A stretch of DNA of 64,000 nt from Breoghania sp. (lineage in GTDB: Bacteria; Pseudomonadota; Alphaproteobacteria; Rhizobiales; Stappiaceae): NCBI RefSeq assembly GCF_963674635.1, contig NZ_OY771475.1:2480001-2544000 (forward strand). Direction: 5' to 3'. How positions within the stretch are numbered: position 1 is the stretch's first letter; each line of letters begins with the position of its first letter. Below are positions 9,504 to 17,894 of the stretch, piece by piece. A program made the position numbers and the translations under genes. The notes below the pieces were generated by a model. The model worked only from the letters and a program-made list of their open reading frames with translations, did no database searches and had not been told where the DNA came from.

Positions 9504-9544
9504 CTTGTTTCGCTTTCCGGTCCTACCAGCTGCCTGGCGATCAA

Positions 9545-11515
9545 TCAGGAGGCCGCCATCGGCCCGGTCGTTACCCTGCCGTCAACCAGGACGCTCGCGA
9601 CCGAACCGACCCTGTCAACGACATCCTGGACCGGTGCCGGTTCATCGCAGCCCCCCAGTGGTCGCATGAAGCGATAGAGCCTTTCCGCGGATGCCGGATC
9701 CTCGGCTTTCAGACGCCGTCCAACGCGAACGATGGCCGCAAGGGAGCGCGGAGAGCGACCGGCATCGCGCGCGAGGCGGGCGAGCGCGGTTTCAACCGCG
9801 CGCTTCGTGCCGCTCGATACTCCCGCCTTTCGGCGCAGGCTCCGCAACAGATAGATCGCATGCCCGAGTGCCAGAACGGCGAGACCTTCCGCCAGCGCGT
9901 CGTTGCGCACGGCCGTCGCCTTGCCAGACCAGCGGATCAGCTTCAAAAGCCTCGTGGAAAAGCGCGCCTGCCAGAGCGCGACGTTGCCTTCCACGGCCCG
10001 TGCGCCCGCCATCGCGCGCAGTTCCGCGCGCATCACCTTGCCAAGCCCTGCCATGCGCTTTCGCGCGTTCGTGGGATAGATCAGTCGATAGCCGCAAAAG
10101 GCGATAAGCGGACCGGAGATCACGGCGAGCGTCTGCTCAAAAGCGGGCAACAAGCTGACCGGATATGGATAGATGGGCTGTGAGATCAGCAGCAGCACCA
10201 TGGCGTAGTCCATCGATATCGCGCCCGTTCGCCGGTGGCTCATCAGCGGCGCCACCACCAGCAACAAGGGCATGATCATCAGGACCGCTTCCAGCTGAGA
10301 TCCGGCAAACGGCCACAAGACGAATTTCAAAAAGAGCGAAACGATGCCGGCAAGGATCTGCCACTGCATGAGCTGGCGCATCACCCAGGACGGATCGTCG
10401 AAGGTCGAAAAGACGGAGATCATGACCGCGCCGCCGAGCATGAGGTAAGGCCCTGCCTGCCATCCGGTCAACGCCCATGCAGAACCGACACACATGAGCA
10501 GAACCAGGGCGCGCAGAGCCGCCTGACGTGCGCCGCTCCAGTCCCAGTGCTCTTCAACGAGCACTTCCCGGCGGGTGATTTCCACTTCGCGCCCAACCGC
10601 GGCCGCCATCGTCTTCAACACCCCGGCAAGAAGCGGATCGTCCGTCAACTGCGCGGCGCGCGTGAAGTCGCTAGACTGGTCCACCGGCTCGGCCTCCCGA
10701 TGCAATCGGTTGGAAAGCTCTTCCAGAACCGAGGCCACGCGCGGATTGCCGACCACCATTGAGGAAGTGCACACGATCAGGAGATCGGAAAGCGCGATCA
10801 GTCGGCGATGAAGAATATCGGCCCTCCTGCGGGCACGCAGGGACCCCGACCCATAGGCATTGAGGCCATCCTCGATGACGGCGGCGCGCGCGAGAAGGGC
10901 TGCCGGATCCGATGGCTCTCCGCGCAGACCGGCAGCTGCGGCAACCATTGCGTCAGCGCCCAGCCTGCGCAGCTGCCCCAGCGCCTCGCTCTCGCTTGTC
11001 GCAGGGGTCATGAGATAGCCGATGACGGTGGCGATGACGACGCCCAGCAATACCGTCAGAACCCGATCGAGCCCGAGCATCAACGGCGTATAGGTATGGG
11101 ACTGGGCGAGCAGCACCACCATCGCCGCGCTGAACCCGGCCAGCAGCGTGCCATAAGAAAGATAGCCACGCACCAGATTGCCGATACCGACGCAAACGGC
11201 GATCCACAGGCTTAGACCGATGACGAGCGGCCATGGTTCGCCCACACTTGCGAAGAGAAGCGCCAGACCGACAAGGGCGCCGATGAACGTCCCAGTGAGT
11301 CGAAAGAAACCCTTTTCGAGGATTTGGCCGCGGGTCGGCTGAGAGGCGGCGAAGACCGTCATCGCCGCCCATTGCGGGTGTTCGAGACCAAGTGCCCAGG
11401 CCAAGACCAACGCAAGGCAGGCGGAAAGGGCCACGCGCGTGGCATAGCGGAGTTTCGGAATATCGAAGCCGAACGCGATCAGGCGGGCGCTCAAAGATGA
11501 TGGATCACTTGCCAT
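9545..11515 (-). CDS. FUSC-family inner-membrane transporter
   Basis: A 656-residue FUSC (fusaric acid resistance/AaeB-like) protein. It has an N-terminal bundle of hydrophobic helices (residues about 30-185), a cytoplasmic helical domain, and a second membrane bundle (about 345-475). The family exports aromatic acids and similar compounds. ATG 11515 overlaps the last 11 bp of the MarR gene, so translation is coupled; the upstream in-frame extension only overlaps marR. Regulation is very likely by the MarR protein through the operator at 12001-12027. Confidence 0.88.
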   Translation of the reverse strand: MASDPSSLSARLIAFGFDIPKLRYATRVALSACLALVLAWALGLEHPQWAAMTVFAASQPTRGQILEKGFFRLTGTFIGALVGLALLFASVGEPWPLVIGLSLWIAVCVGIGNLVRGYLSYGTLLAGFSAAMVVLLAQSHTYTPLMLGLDRVLTVLLGVVIATVIGYLMTPATSESEALGQLRRLGADAMVAAAAGLRGEPSDPAALLARAAVIEDGLNAYGSGSLRARRRADILHRRLIALSDLLIVCTSSMVVGNPRVASVLEELSNRLHREAEPVDQSSDFTRAAQLTDDPLLAGVLKTMAAAVGREVEITRREVLVEEHWDWSGARQAALRALVLLMCVGSAWALTGWQAGPYLMLGGAVMISVFSTFDDPSWVMRQLMQWQILAGIVSLFLKFVLWPFAGSQLEAVLMIMPLLLVVAPLMSHRRTGAISMDYAMVLLLISQPIYPYPVSLLPAFEQTLAVISGPLIAFCGYRLIYPTNARKRMAGLGKVMRAELRAMAGARAVEGNVALWQARFSTRLLKLIRWSGKATAVRNDALAEGLAVLALGHAIYLLRSLRRKAGVSSGTKRAVETALARLARDAGRSPRSLAAIVRVGRRLKAEDPASAERLYRFMRPLGGCDEPAPVQDVVDRVGSVASVLVDGRVTTGPMAAS

Positions 11516-11978
11516 CGGCAATGCCCTCCCTGGTTTCCATGGCGGAGATACGATTGCCGAGACGCGAAAATGCCTCCAGAAGCTGCGAAAGATCCTCATC
11601 GGAAAAATCGGAAAGCAGTTCGAACTCCGCCGAGGACAGTTTCTCGCGGATGTCGGCGGTGGCCGCATGACCGGCTTCGGTCAGATGGATCAGGCGCAGA
11701 CGACGGTCGCGCGGATCGACCCGTCGTTCGATAAGCCCGCGCTCGGAAAGCGTATCGAGAAGGCGGACAAGCGAGGACCCGTCAAGACCGATGCGTCTTG
11801 CAAGCTCCGTCTGGGGCACGCCGTCTCCGGCCCCGGCCAGATGGACAAGCGGCGTCCAGCTTGCATCTGAGAGCCCCAGTTCGGAAAGACGATTATCGAT
11901 GACGCGCCGCCACTGGCGCGCCAGCACGACAAGCGCGAGCCCGAACCGGACGCGCGGTGAAATGGTTTGATCTGACAT
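11505..11978 (-). CDS. MarR-family transcriptional regulator
   Basis: A 157-residue MarR winged-helix protein. The DNA-binding core is visible as VPQTELARRIGLDGSSLVRLLDTLSERGLIERRVDPRDRR, here described in parts: recognition helix SSLVRLLDTL and wing DPRDRRLRLIHLT. ATG 11978 is chosen; ATG 11996 is the alternative. Both lie just downstream of a strong palindrome at 12001-12027, so the protein probably represses its own operon. It is the first gene of a marR-FUSC operon and likely responds to a small aromatic ligand, as is usual in the family. Confidence 0.9.
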   Translation of the reverse strand: MSDQTISPRVRFGLALVVLARQWRRVIDNRLSELGLSDASWTPLVHLAGAGDGVPQTELARRIGLDGSSLVRLLDTLSERGLIERRVDPRDRRLRLIHLTEAGHAATADIREKLSSAEFELLSDFSDEDLSQLLEAFSRLGNRISAMETREGIADGK

Positions 11979-12000
11979 GATGTCCGCGTATTGCATAAAC

Positions 12001-12027
12001 TTGGAATGCAAGCAATTTGCATTCCAA
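12001..12027. promoter_or_regulatory. Probable MarR operator
   Basis: TTGGAATGCAA-gcaat-TTGCATTCCAA is a perfect inverted repeat with 11-bp arms and a 5-bp spacer, sitting immediately before the marR start. Size, symmetry and position are what is expected for the operator of an autoregulated MarR repressor. Confidence 0.8.
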
Positions 12028-12143
12028 CGAATGGCTTTTTTGTGTCCACGCCCGCATTTTCCCAAAGGGCACGGTGGATTTTAACTTTTAAAGTCAGCGT
12101 CTTGTTTCGCTCCACGCGAGAGCACGGCCGACAACGAAGGACA

Positions 12144-12183
12144 AAAAGCCCGACCGGGCGAATTGCCGAGCCGGGCTTTCTTT
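12144..12183 (-). terminator. Rho-independent terminator after the flavin dehydrogenase operon
   Basis: On the minus strand GAAAGCCCGGC and GTCGGGCTTTTTG pair across a short loop and end in a T-run. It follows the stop of the triheme cytochrome gene by about 80 bp. Confidence 0.75.
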
Positions 12184-12260
12184 ATGCCGCCTGCCGAAAA
12201 AAACGTCAGGCTGCCTCTCTCGCTGTGTCCGTTCCGGCGGACACCTGAAGGAGCTGCGCC

Positions 12261-13631
12261 CTAGTGGGACGCGGATGCCCCCGCCTTGCGCATCGCGGCC
12301 ACGTCCGCCGCCGTCACGGGCGGCGCCTCGTTGCCCCAGGCAGACCGCACGAAGGTGGCAAGGGCTGCGATTTCCTCGTCCGACATGCGCCTGGCAAAGC
12401 CTGGCATGTGCAACCGCTCGGGCCGCTCTTCGGTCGATGGCATCTGCGCACCATAGAGGATCGTGTGCAGAAGCCCTCCGGTCTGGTCGGCAACCACCGT
12501 GGCATTGCCCTTCAGTTCGGGGAAGACCTCCGGCGCACCACGCCCGTCAACAAAGTGACAGGCCGCGCAATTGTCCAGGTAGAGGCGTTCGCCCTCGCTG
12601 AGATCGACGGCCTTTTTGAGCTTCACCGAGGTCGGATCGTTCGCGGCATCAAGACGAGCGACGGTGCCGCCTGCCTGATCGTCACGCGGGGTGAGCGGTT
12701 CGTCATTGGCGGGGCCTTCCGCCCCGATTGCGCGCAGATAGGCGACCATTGCGTTGGCGTCTTCTTCGCTCATGAACTGAAGCGAATGCTCCACCGCCAG
12801 CGCCATTTCGCCGCCAACAGCGGCATGGGCGTTGCGCCCTGTCGTGAGATAGGCCTTCAGCTCTTCCGCTGCCCAGGCCTGCGGAGCGGATTTCGGCCCG
12901 CGCAGGTCCGGCGCGGACCAACCGCCGATTTCTCCACCCGACAGGAAGCTTGTGTCGGTTTCATTCTTGCCTGCCTGCGCCATAAATACGTTGCGTGGCG
13001 TGTGACACGAGCCGCAATGACCCATCACCTGAACCAGATAGGCGCCGCGCGCCAGGTGATCGCTCTCGGCAATCGGCGCGCTCGCTGGCTTGAAGCCCGC
13101 ATCGCCCAGCGCCATCCAGTTCCAAAGGCGAATGCCCCAACGCTGGTTGAAGGGGAAGGGAAGCGCCGTGTCCTGCACTTTGTTGGAGACCGGCTCCACC
13201 CCGTTCATGAAATAGGCATAGAGCGCACGGATATCGGTCTCGTTCATGTGCCGGTAGTTGGCATAGGGCATGGCCGGATAGAGATGGCGGCCCTTGTTAT
13301 CCACGCCATCGATGAGGGCGGCGCGGAAGTCGTCGAGAGACCATGTGCCGATGCCGGTTTCCTTGTCCGGTGTGATGTTGGTCGTATAGATCGCGCCCAT
13401 CGGGCTTTCGATGACGCGCCCACCCGCGAAGGGCTTTCCACCCGGTGCTGTGTGGCAGGCGGCGCAGTCGGCCATGAGCGCCGCATAGCGCCCCTGTCCT
13501 TCTGCTGGCTGCCAGTCAGCGGCCACGTCCTGCGACGGTGCGGTGCGCTGGACCGGCACGAAGATGATGGCGGCAAGAGCCGCAAGGCCGACGACCACGA
13601 GAACGGCGACAATTCTGAACAACGTTTTCAT
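12261..13631 (-). CDS. Membrane-anchored triheme cytochrome c subunit of a flavin dehydrogenase
   Basis: A 456-residue cytochrome with an N-terminal membrane anchor (about residues 5-26) and three heme sites: CAACH at 56-60, CGSCH in the middle domain and CAACH in the C-terminal domain. This matches the cytochrome subunit of gluconate-2-dehydrogenase, sorbitol/fructose dehydrogenase and alcohol dehydrogenase, which passes electrons to ubiquinone from the periplasmic face. It follows the GMC subunit gene by 13 bp in the order small subunit, GMC subunit, cytochrome. The substrate cannot be read from the sequence. Confidence 0.9.
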   Translation of the reverse strand: MKTLFRIVAVLVVVGLAALAAIIFVPVQRTAPSQDVAADWQPAEGQGRYAALMADCAACHTAPGGKPFAGGRVIESPMGAIYTTNITPDKETGIGTWSLDDFRAALIDGVDNKGRHLYPAMPYANYRHMNETDIRALYAYFMNGVEPVSNKVQDTALPFPFNQRWGIRLWNWMALGDAGFKPASAPIAESDHLARGAYLVQVMGHCGSCHTPRNVFMAQAGKNETDTSFLSGGEIGGWSAPDLRGPKSAPQAWAAEELKAYLTTGRNAHAAVGGEMALAVEHSLQFMSEEDANAMVAYLRAIGAEGPANDEPLTPRDDQAGGTVARLDAANDPTSVKLKKAVDLSEGERLYLDNCAACHFVDGRGAPEVFPELKGNATVVADQTGGLLHTILYGAQMPSTEERPERLHMPGFARRMSDEEIAALATFVRSAWGNEAPPVTAADVAAMRKAGASASH

Positions 13632-13644
13632 CGCTCAATTCCCC

Positions 13645-15414
13645 TCAAACCAATGGCCGCGGATTGGCAAGGTAATCCTTGCGGATTGCCGCCGCCGACC
13701 AGTAGGCGAGCCCGCCGAGCGCGCCGGTGGGGTTGTACTGCGTGTTCTGCGGATAGGCGGAAGCGCCCATGACGAACAGGTTGTGGCAATCCCAGCTCTG
13801 CAGATACTTGTTCAGAACCGAGGTCTTGCGGTCTGCGCCCATGATCGCGCCGCCCACATTGTGGGTGGACTGATAGGGCCGGACGTCATACTGCGCACCG
13901 TCCGACTTGAAGCCCGACGCCATCATGTCCGGGTTGAGGCTCTTGCCGATCTCCTCGATGCGCGCCTTCATGAACTGGGTCATGCGGATGTCGTTTTCCT
14001 TCCAGTTGAAGGTCATGCGCATGAGCGGACGGCCGAAGCGGTCGGTGTAGGTCGGGTCGAGGTCCAGATAGCAGTCCCGATAGGACATGTTGGAACCGTG
14101 CGAGCCGATGGCCATGGAATGGCCATACCATTCCGCCGTCGCTTCCTTCCAGGCCTTGCCCCATTTGGGCGTACCCGGGGGAAGCGGCATGGACTGGATC
14201 GGACGCCCATTGGTCTGACCGGCGGTGATGTAGCTTCCGCCGATGAAGCCTTCGGTCGCGAAATCAATCTGGCTGATCGAATAGTCGTCGATGGAAATGC
14301 CGTTCGAGCCCGTCCCGATGAAGGGATTGAAGGTCTTGTCCTTGAAGTAGAGCCGGGTGCCGCCGGTCATCTGGTAAGCGTAGTTCTTGCCCACCACGCC
14401 TTCGCCGGTCAGCGGGTCGTAGGGCTGGCCGATACCAGAAACCAGCAACAGGTGGACGTTGTGCAGCGAGTAGGCGCACACGATCACCAGATCGGCCGGC
14501 TGGAAGACCTCCTCATTGGCCTTCTCGTCGAAATAGGTCACGCCGGTCACGGTCTTGCCGTCGTCGGCCTTCTCGATCTTCAGCACTTCCGAATTGGTCT
14601 TGTACTGGAAGTTCGGCTTGCGCTTCAGCGCGTCCAGCACACAGACCTGCGGCGAGGACTTGGAGTAGTTCAGGCAGCCGAAGCGCTCGCAGAAACCACA
14701 GAAATTGCAGGGCCCCAACTGCATCCCATAGGGGTTCGTGTAAGCCTGCGAGGCATTGGCGGCAGGTCGGGGGAAAGGATGCAAGCCCTTGGCCTTGGCG
14801 GCCTGACGGAAGAGTTCCGCATCATAGGTATGCGGCAACGGCGGCATCGGATATTCCGAAGAACGCGGCGCTTCGAACGGGTTGCCCCCCTCGATGATCT
14901 CGCCGTTCAGGTTGCCCGCCTTGCCGGAAATCCCTGCGACCTTCTCGAAACGGTCGAAATAGGGTTCCAGCTCCTCGTAGGTGACGCCCCAATCCTGGAT
15001 CGTCATGCCTTCGGGGATAACGTCGGCGCCAAAGGTTTCCTCCACATAGGAGCGCAGGCGGTATTCCACTTCCTGCGGACGCCAGTTCTGGCCGTTCCAG
15101 TGCGCCCCTGCCCCGCCAACGCCGTCACCGGGCAGGAAGGAGCCCAGATGGCGATAGGGCAGCGCCGTCTCATCGGTGGAGCGGCGCACTGTCAGCGTGG
15201 ACTTGCGCGGCTTCTGCATCAGCTCGTAGCGAATGCCGTATTTCAGCTCATCGATGATATTGGGGTACTGGAAGTCCGGCACGGTGTCGCGATCGTCGCC
15301 GCGTTCCAGCGCCAGAACCTCAAGCCCCTCCTCCGCCATTTCCATGGAGAGGATCGCCCCGGTCCAGCCGAGACCAATGACGACGACGTCTTTTTTCGGA
15401 TCTTGTCTCGCCAT
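13645..15414 (-). CDS. GMC-type flavoprotein subunit of a membrane-bound dehydrogenase
   Basis: A 589-residue GMC oxidoreductase resembling the gluconate-2-dehydrogenase alpha chain. The N-terminus has the FAD dinucleotide fold (VVVIGLGWTGAILS and a distal acidic residue in LALERG). Mid-sequence CNFCGFCERFGC resembles the cysteine cluster that holds a [3Fe-4S] centre in related FAD-glucose dehydrogenases. The C-terminus has STHNVGGAIMG and the GMC signature around NTQYNPTGALGGLAYWSA. It lacks its own signal peptide, as is usual when it is exported with the Tat-signal small subunit encoded 3 bp upstream. Confidence 0.92.
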   Translation of the reverse strand: MARQDPKKDVVVIGLGWTGAILSMEMAEEGLEVLALERGDDRDTVPDFQYPNIIDELKYGIRYELMQKPRKSTLTVRRSTDETALPYRHLGSFLPGDGVGGAGAHWNGQNWRPQEVEYRLRSYVEETFGADVIPEGMTIQDWGVTYEELEPYFDRFEKVAGISGKAGNLNGEIIEGGNPFEAPRSSEYPMPPLPHTYDAELFRQAAKAKGLHPFPRPAANASQAYTNPYGMQLGPCNFCGFCERFGCLNYSKSSPQVCVLDALKRKPNFQYKTNSEVLKIEKADDGKTVTGVTYFDEKANEEVFQPADLVIVCAYSLHNVHLLLVSGIGQPYDPLTGEGVVGKNYAYQMTGGTRLYFKDKTFNPFIGTGSNGISIDDYSISQIDFATEGFIGGSYITAGQTNGRPIQSMPLPPGTPKWGKAWKEATAEWYGHSMAIGSHGSNMSYRDCYLDLDPTYTDRFGRPLMRMTFNWKENDIRMTQFMKARIEEIGKSLNPDMMASGFKSDGAQYDVRPYQSTHNVGGAIMGADRKTSVLNKYLQSWDCHNLFVMGASAYPQNTQYNPTGALGGLAYWSAAAIRKDYLANPRPLV

Positions 15415-15417
15415 GGG

Positions 15418-16119
15418 TCAGGCCCTCTCGCCGGAAATGGAAACGGGGCCAAGCGGGTATTCCACGTTGTGGTTGTTGACCCACTCCAGATAGCTGCCGC
15501 GGGCACCGGGGAAGCCCACATGCACCCAGGCCTGCATCTGGTGGTTGCCGCCATACATCGGATCGGCGAAGTAGCCTTCCTTGGTGTTCTGGAGAAGAAG
15601 CGAGAAGAAATCGCGCATCTCGGCGGGGAGCCCGACATTGCCGTCCTGAAGCGCAGTCAGGGCCTTGTCCTGCGTGTCCGCATCCAGCGCCTCAAAGGCC
15701 CCGCCATGATTGGCGCGGCACCAGTCCTGAAAAAGCGGGATTGCCTGTCGATAGACCTCGGCAGGCGTAAGCGGGCTCTGGTAACCGAGCTTGGGGTCGG
15801 CGGACGCATCATGAGGCCCCGACATGTACCAGTCGGCAGCGGCACCGAAGGGGCCGGCAAGCTGAAGATCAATGAAAACCGGCACCCTTGTCTCGATCGC
15901 ACCCGGCCCATCTCCCTCCGAAGGGATGAGGCGCGCGCAGGCCGCGAGGACAAAGGTCCATTCAGCAGCGTCGAAATAGGTGGGCTTGTAGTCTTCAAGC
16001 GCAGGCAGGTCCTGCGCCTTAGCGGTTTCCGTCCGGAAGGGAATGGTTGCGACAGCCGCACTTGCAGCCGTTGCCTTCAGAAAGCTTCGGCGGGACGGGA
16101 TCCCGGGAAGATCTGCCAT
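15418..16119 (-). CDS. Tat-exported small subunit (gluconate 2-dehydrogenase subunit 3 family)
   Basis: A 233-residue protein with a twin-arginine signal (SRRSFLKATAASAAVATIPF, ending near AKAQ), then a gluconate_2-dh3 domain. The family supplies the Tat signal that exports the bound GMC subunit. GAGGAGG, 6 nt before ATG 16119, fixes the start; the in-frame extension to 16242 has no support. It is the first gene of the three-subunit dehydrogenase operon. Confidence 0.9.
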   Translation of the reverse strand: MADLPGIPSRRSFLKATAASAAVATIPFRTETAKAQDLPALEDYKPTYFDAAEWTFVLAACARLIPSEGDGPGAIETRVPVFIDLQLAGPFGAAADWYMSGPHDASADPKLGYQSPLTPAEVYRQAIPLFQDWCRANHGGAFEALDADTQDKALTALQDGNVGLPAEMRDFFSLLLQNTKEGYFADPMYGGNHQMQAWVHVGFPGARGSYLEWVNNHNVEYPLGPVSISGERA

Positions 16120-16497
16120 GGGGAGCCTCCTCTCTTTCGAAGATATGACGATTGGTTCGCGCCAAATCGGGACATATGGCAGTGCGCGATGCCGGAGAGG
16201 GGGTCGTAGCTCTGGGGCAGGTCGAGACACAATGCGCGACAATTTGACGCCGCTTGTCTAAAGCCCTACTCCCATACCCCCCTCCTTTCAAATCTATTTT
16301 TGCCCTGTGTATAACTCCATCCCCTTACTTCGCGTCGACAGTTACTTACCTAAGTATATTGTCATTTTTACTTATAACCATCGACTGCAAGTATTTATCG
16401 CAGCGTTCTCCGTGGGAAGCCCAACGCGGATGACAGATCGTCGCGAAGCGATCATTATCCGTCCCCTTCCGCACGACTTTCCGACAAGGGGCTGACG
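16120..16497. other. Divergent intergenic region, AT-rich in the middle
   Basis: This 378-bp region separates the dehydrogenase operon (minus) from the DUF3422 gene (plus). The section from about 16290 to 16400 is clearly AT-rich and should hold both promoters. I found no convincing palindrome or gene; the ORF 16307-16495 overlaps the regulatory region and is probably chance. Confidence 0.55.
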
Positions 16498-17808
16498 GTG
16501 GCCGAACGTATCGAAAACGCTGGTTTTGCACCCCACCCCCTGCGGCGGGCGCTTTTGGGCGAGTTGCACGCACGACCATTCCTGCCGGTACAGACACCGC
16601 GGGTCTTTCTCCATTACGCCTTCACCACCGATGAGGAAGCTGCGGCGGCGGATCGGGACTGGTTCGCCGATTTCTGCAAAGCCTATGGGGCTGCAGGCCC
16701 CAATGCGGACAGCCGTCACCATGTCCTGGCCTTCGGGGGTGGGGCGCTGCGCTGGGAGAGCCACGCGGAGTTCACCACCTACACCTGGGACGGGGTCGCG
16801 CAAAGCGAGGAGCACACGACCAAGGACGTCTCCCCGCCCTTTTCCTTTGACCCGGCAGGCTCCCCATTCGGGCGCGACTTCCGCGCACCGGGGCCGCTTG
16901 TCGTTGCAACACGCCTTGATCTGGTGGCGCAGGCGGGATGTCCGGCCCTCACCGACCTCTTCGACGCGACAAGCCTTGTGGCCTCCGAGATCATGGGGGG
17001 AAACCTGGTGGCTGCGACGGATTTCCGGGCCGATGGTCATGGCATGACGCGAACGCTCGTGATCGACAAGGGCGCGACGCCGCAAAGCGCGGGGGCTGCC
17101 TGCCAGCGGCTTCTGGAGATCGAGACCTACCGCATGCTGGCGCTTCTGGGCTTGCCGGAAGCCCAGCAACAGGCCCCGCTGATCCGGCGCATCGAGACCG
17201 GCCTGACGGAAATCGCCTCCGAAATCCGCCAAAGCTCCGGCCTTGCCGCCAACGAGGCCCTGCTACAGCGCCTCACGCAGCTTGCCGCCGACCTTGAGGC
17301 AAATGCGGCGGCCTCCGCCTACCGGTTCGGCGCGAGCCGGGCCTATGACGAGATCGTCAGCCAGCGGCTCGCGGCCCTGGGCGAACAGGCCGTTCCGGGA
17401 CACTCCACCTGGGCGAGCTTCCTCGCCCGGCGACTGCGGCCCGCCATGCGCACGTGCGAAACGACGGAGGAGCGCCAGCATCATCTTTCGCGCAAGCTGG
17501 CGCGCGCGGCCACCTTGTTGCGCACACGCGTCGATGTCGAACTGGAAAGCCAGAACCGCAATCTGCTTGAAACCATGAACAAGCGCGCGCGCCAACAGCT
17601 TCGCCTGCAACAGACCGTCGAAGGCCTGTCGGTCGCGGCGATCTCCTATTACGTGGTCGGGCTTCTTGGCCATGTGATTGAAGGCGCGCACGAGGCGGGT
17701 CTTGAAATCCATGCGGGGCTTGTCACCGCGGCCACCGTGCCCTTCGTGGTCCTGGCCATCTGGTATCTGGTGCGCCGCATCCGTGCGCATCATTCGGCGG
17801 ACGACTAG
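16498..17808 (+). CDS. DUF3422-family membrane-anchored protein
   Basis: A 436-residue protein of the DUF3422 family, common in alphaproteobacteria and of unknown function. The N-terminus holds HPLRRALLGELHARPF, a family hallmark, followed by a soluble domain, a helical segment around residues 230-370, and two C-terminal hydrophobic helices (about 377-395 and 405-423) ending in a basic tail. The start is GTG 16498 with AAGGGG about 6 nt upstream. It is monocistronic, ending in a hairpin shared with the convergent TRAP operon. Confidence 0.85.
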   Translation: MAERIENAGFAPHPLRRALLGELHARPFLPVQTPRVFLHYAFTTDEEAAAADRDWFADFCKAYGAAGPNADSRHHVLAFGGGALRWESHAEFTTYTWDGVAQSEEHTTKDVSPPFSFDPAGSPFGRDFRAPGPLVVATRLDLVAQAGCPALTDLFDATSLVASEIMGGNLVAATDFRADGHGMTRTLVIDKGATPQSAGAACQRLLEIETYRMLALLGLPEAQQQAPLIRRIETGLTEIASEIRQSSGLAANEALLQRLTQLAADLEANAAASAYRFGASRAYDEIVSQRLAALGEQAVPGHSTWASFLARRLRPAMRTCETTEERQHHLSRKLARAATLLRTRVDVELESQNRNLLETMNKRARQQLRLQQTVEGLSVAAISYYVVGLLGHVIEGAHEAGLEIHAGLVTAATVPFVVLAIWYLVRRIRAHHSADD

Positions 17809-17840
17809 CCCGCGCTTGCAGCCGCGCCCCCTAAAGCAAG

Positions 17841-17866
17841 AAAGGCGAGGCTCCCCTCGCCTTTAT
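17841..17866. terminator. Hairpin terminator between convergent DUF3422 and dctM genes
   Basis: AAAGGCGAGG-ctcc-CCTCGCCTTT is a perfect 10-bp stem lying between two convergent genes. The flanking T-run is short, but symmetry and location fit a bidirectional terminator. Confidence 0.75.
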
Positions 17867-17894
17867 CGTTGCGCGCATTTCTATCGGCGTCCGT

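Noticed and set aside
13543..16209. 888-codon open frame opposite the flavin dehydrogenase operon
   Set aside because: It spans three real minus-strand genes and has no family features; antisense shadow.
16307..16495. 62-codon frame upstream of the DUF3422 gene
   Set aside because: No ribosome binding site and lies in the divergent promoter region; ends 2 bp before the chosen GTG.
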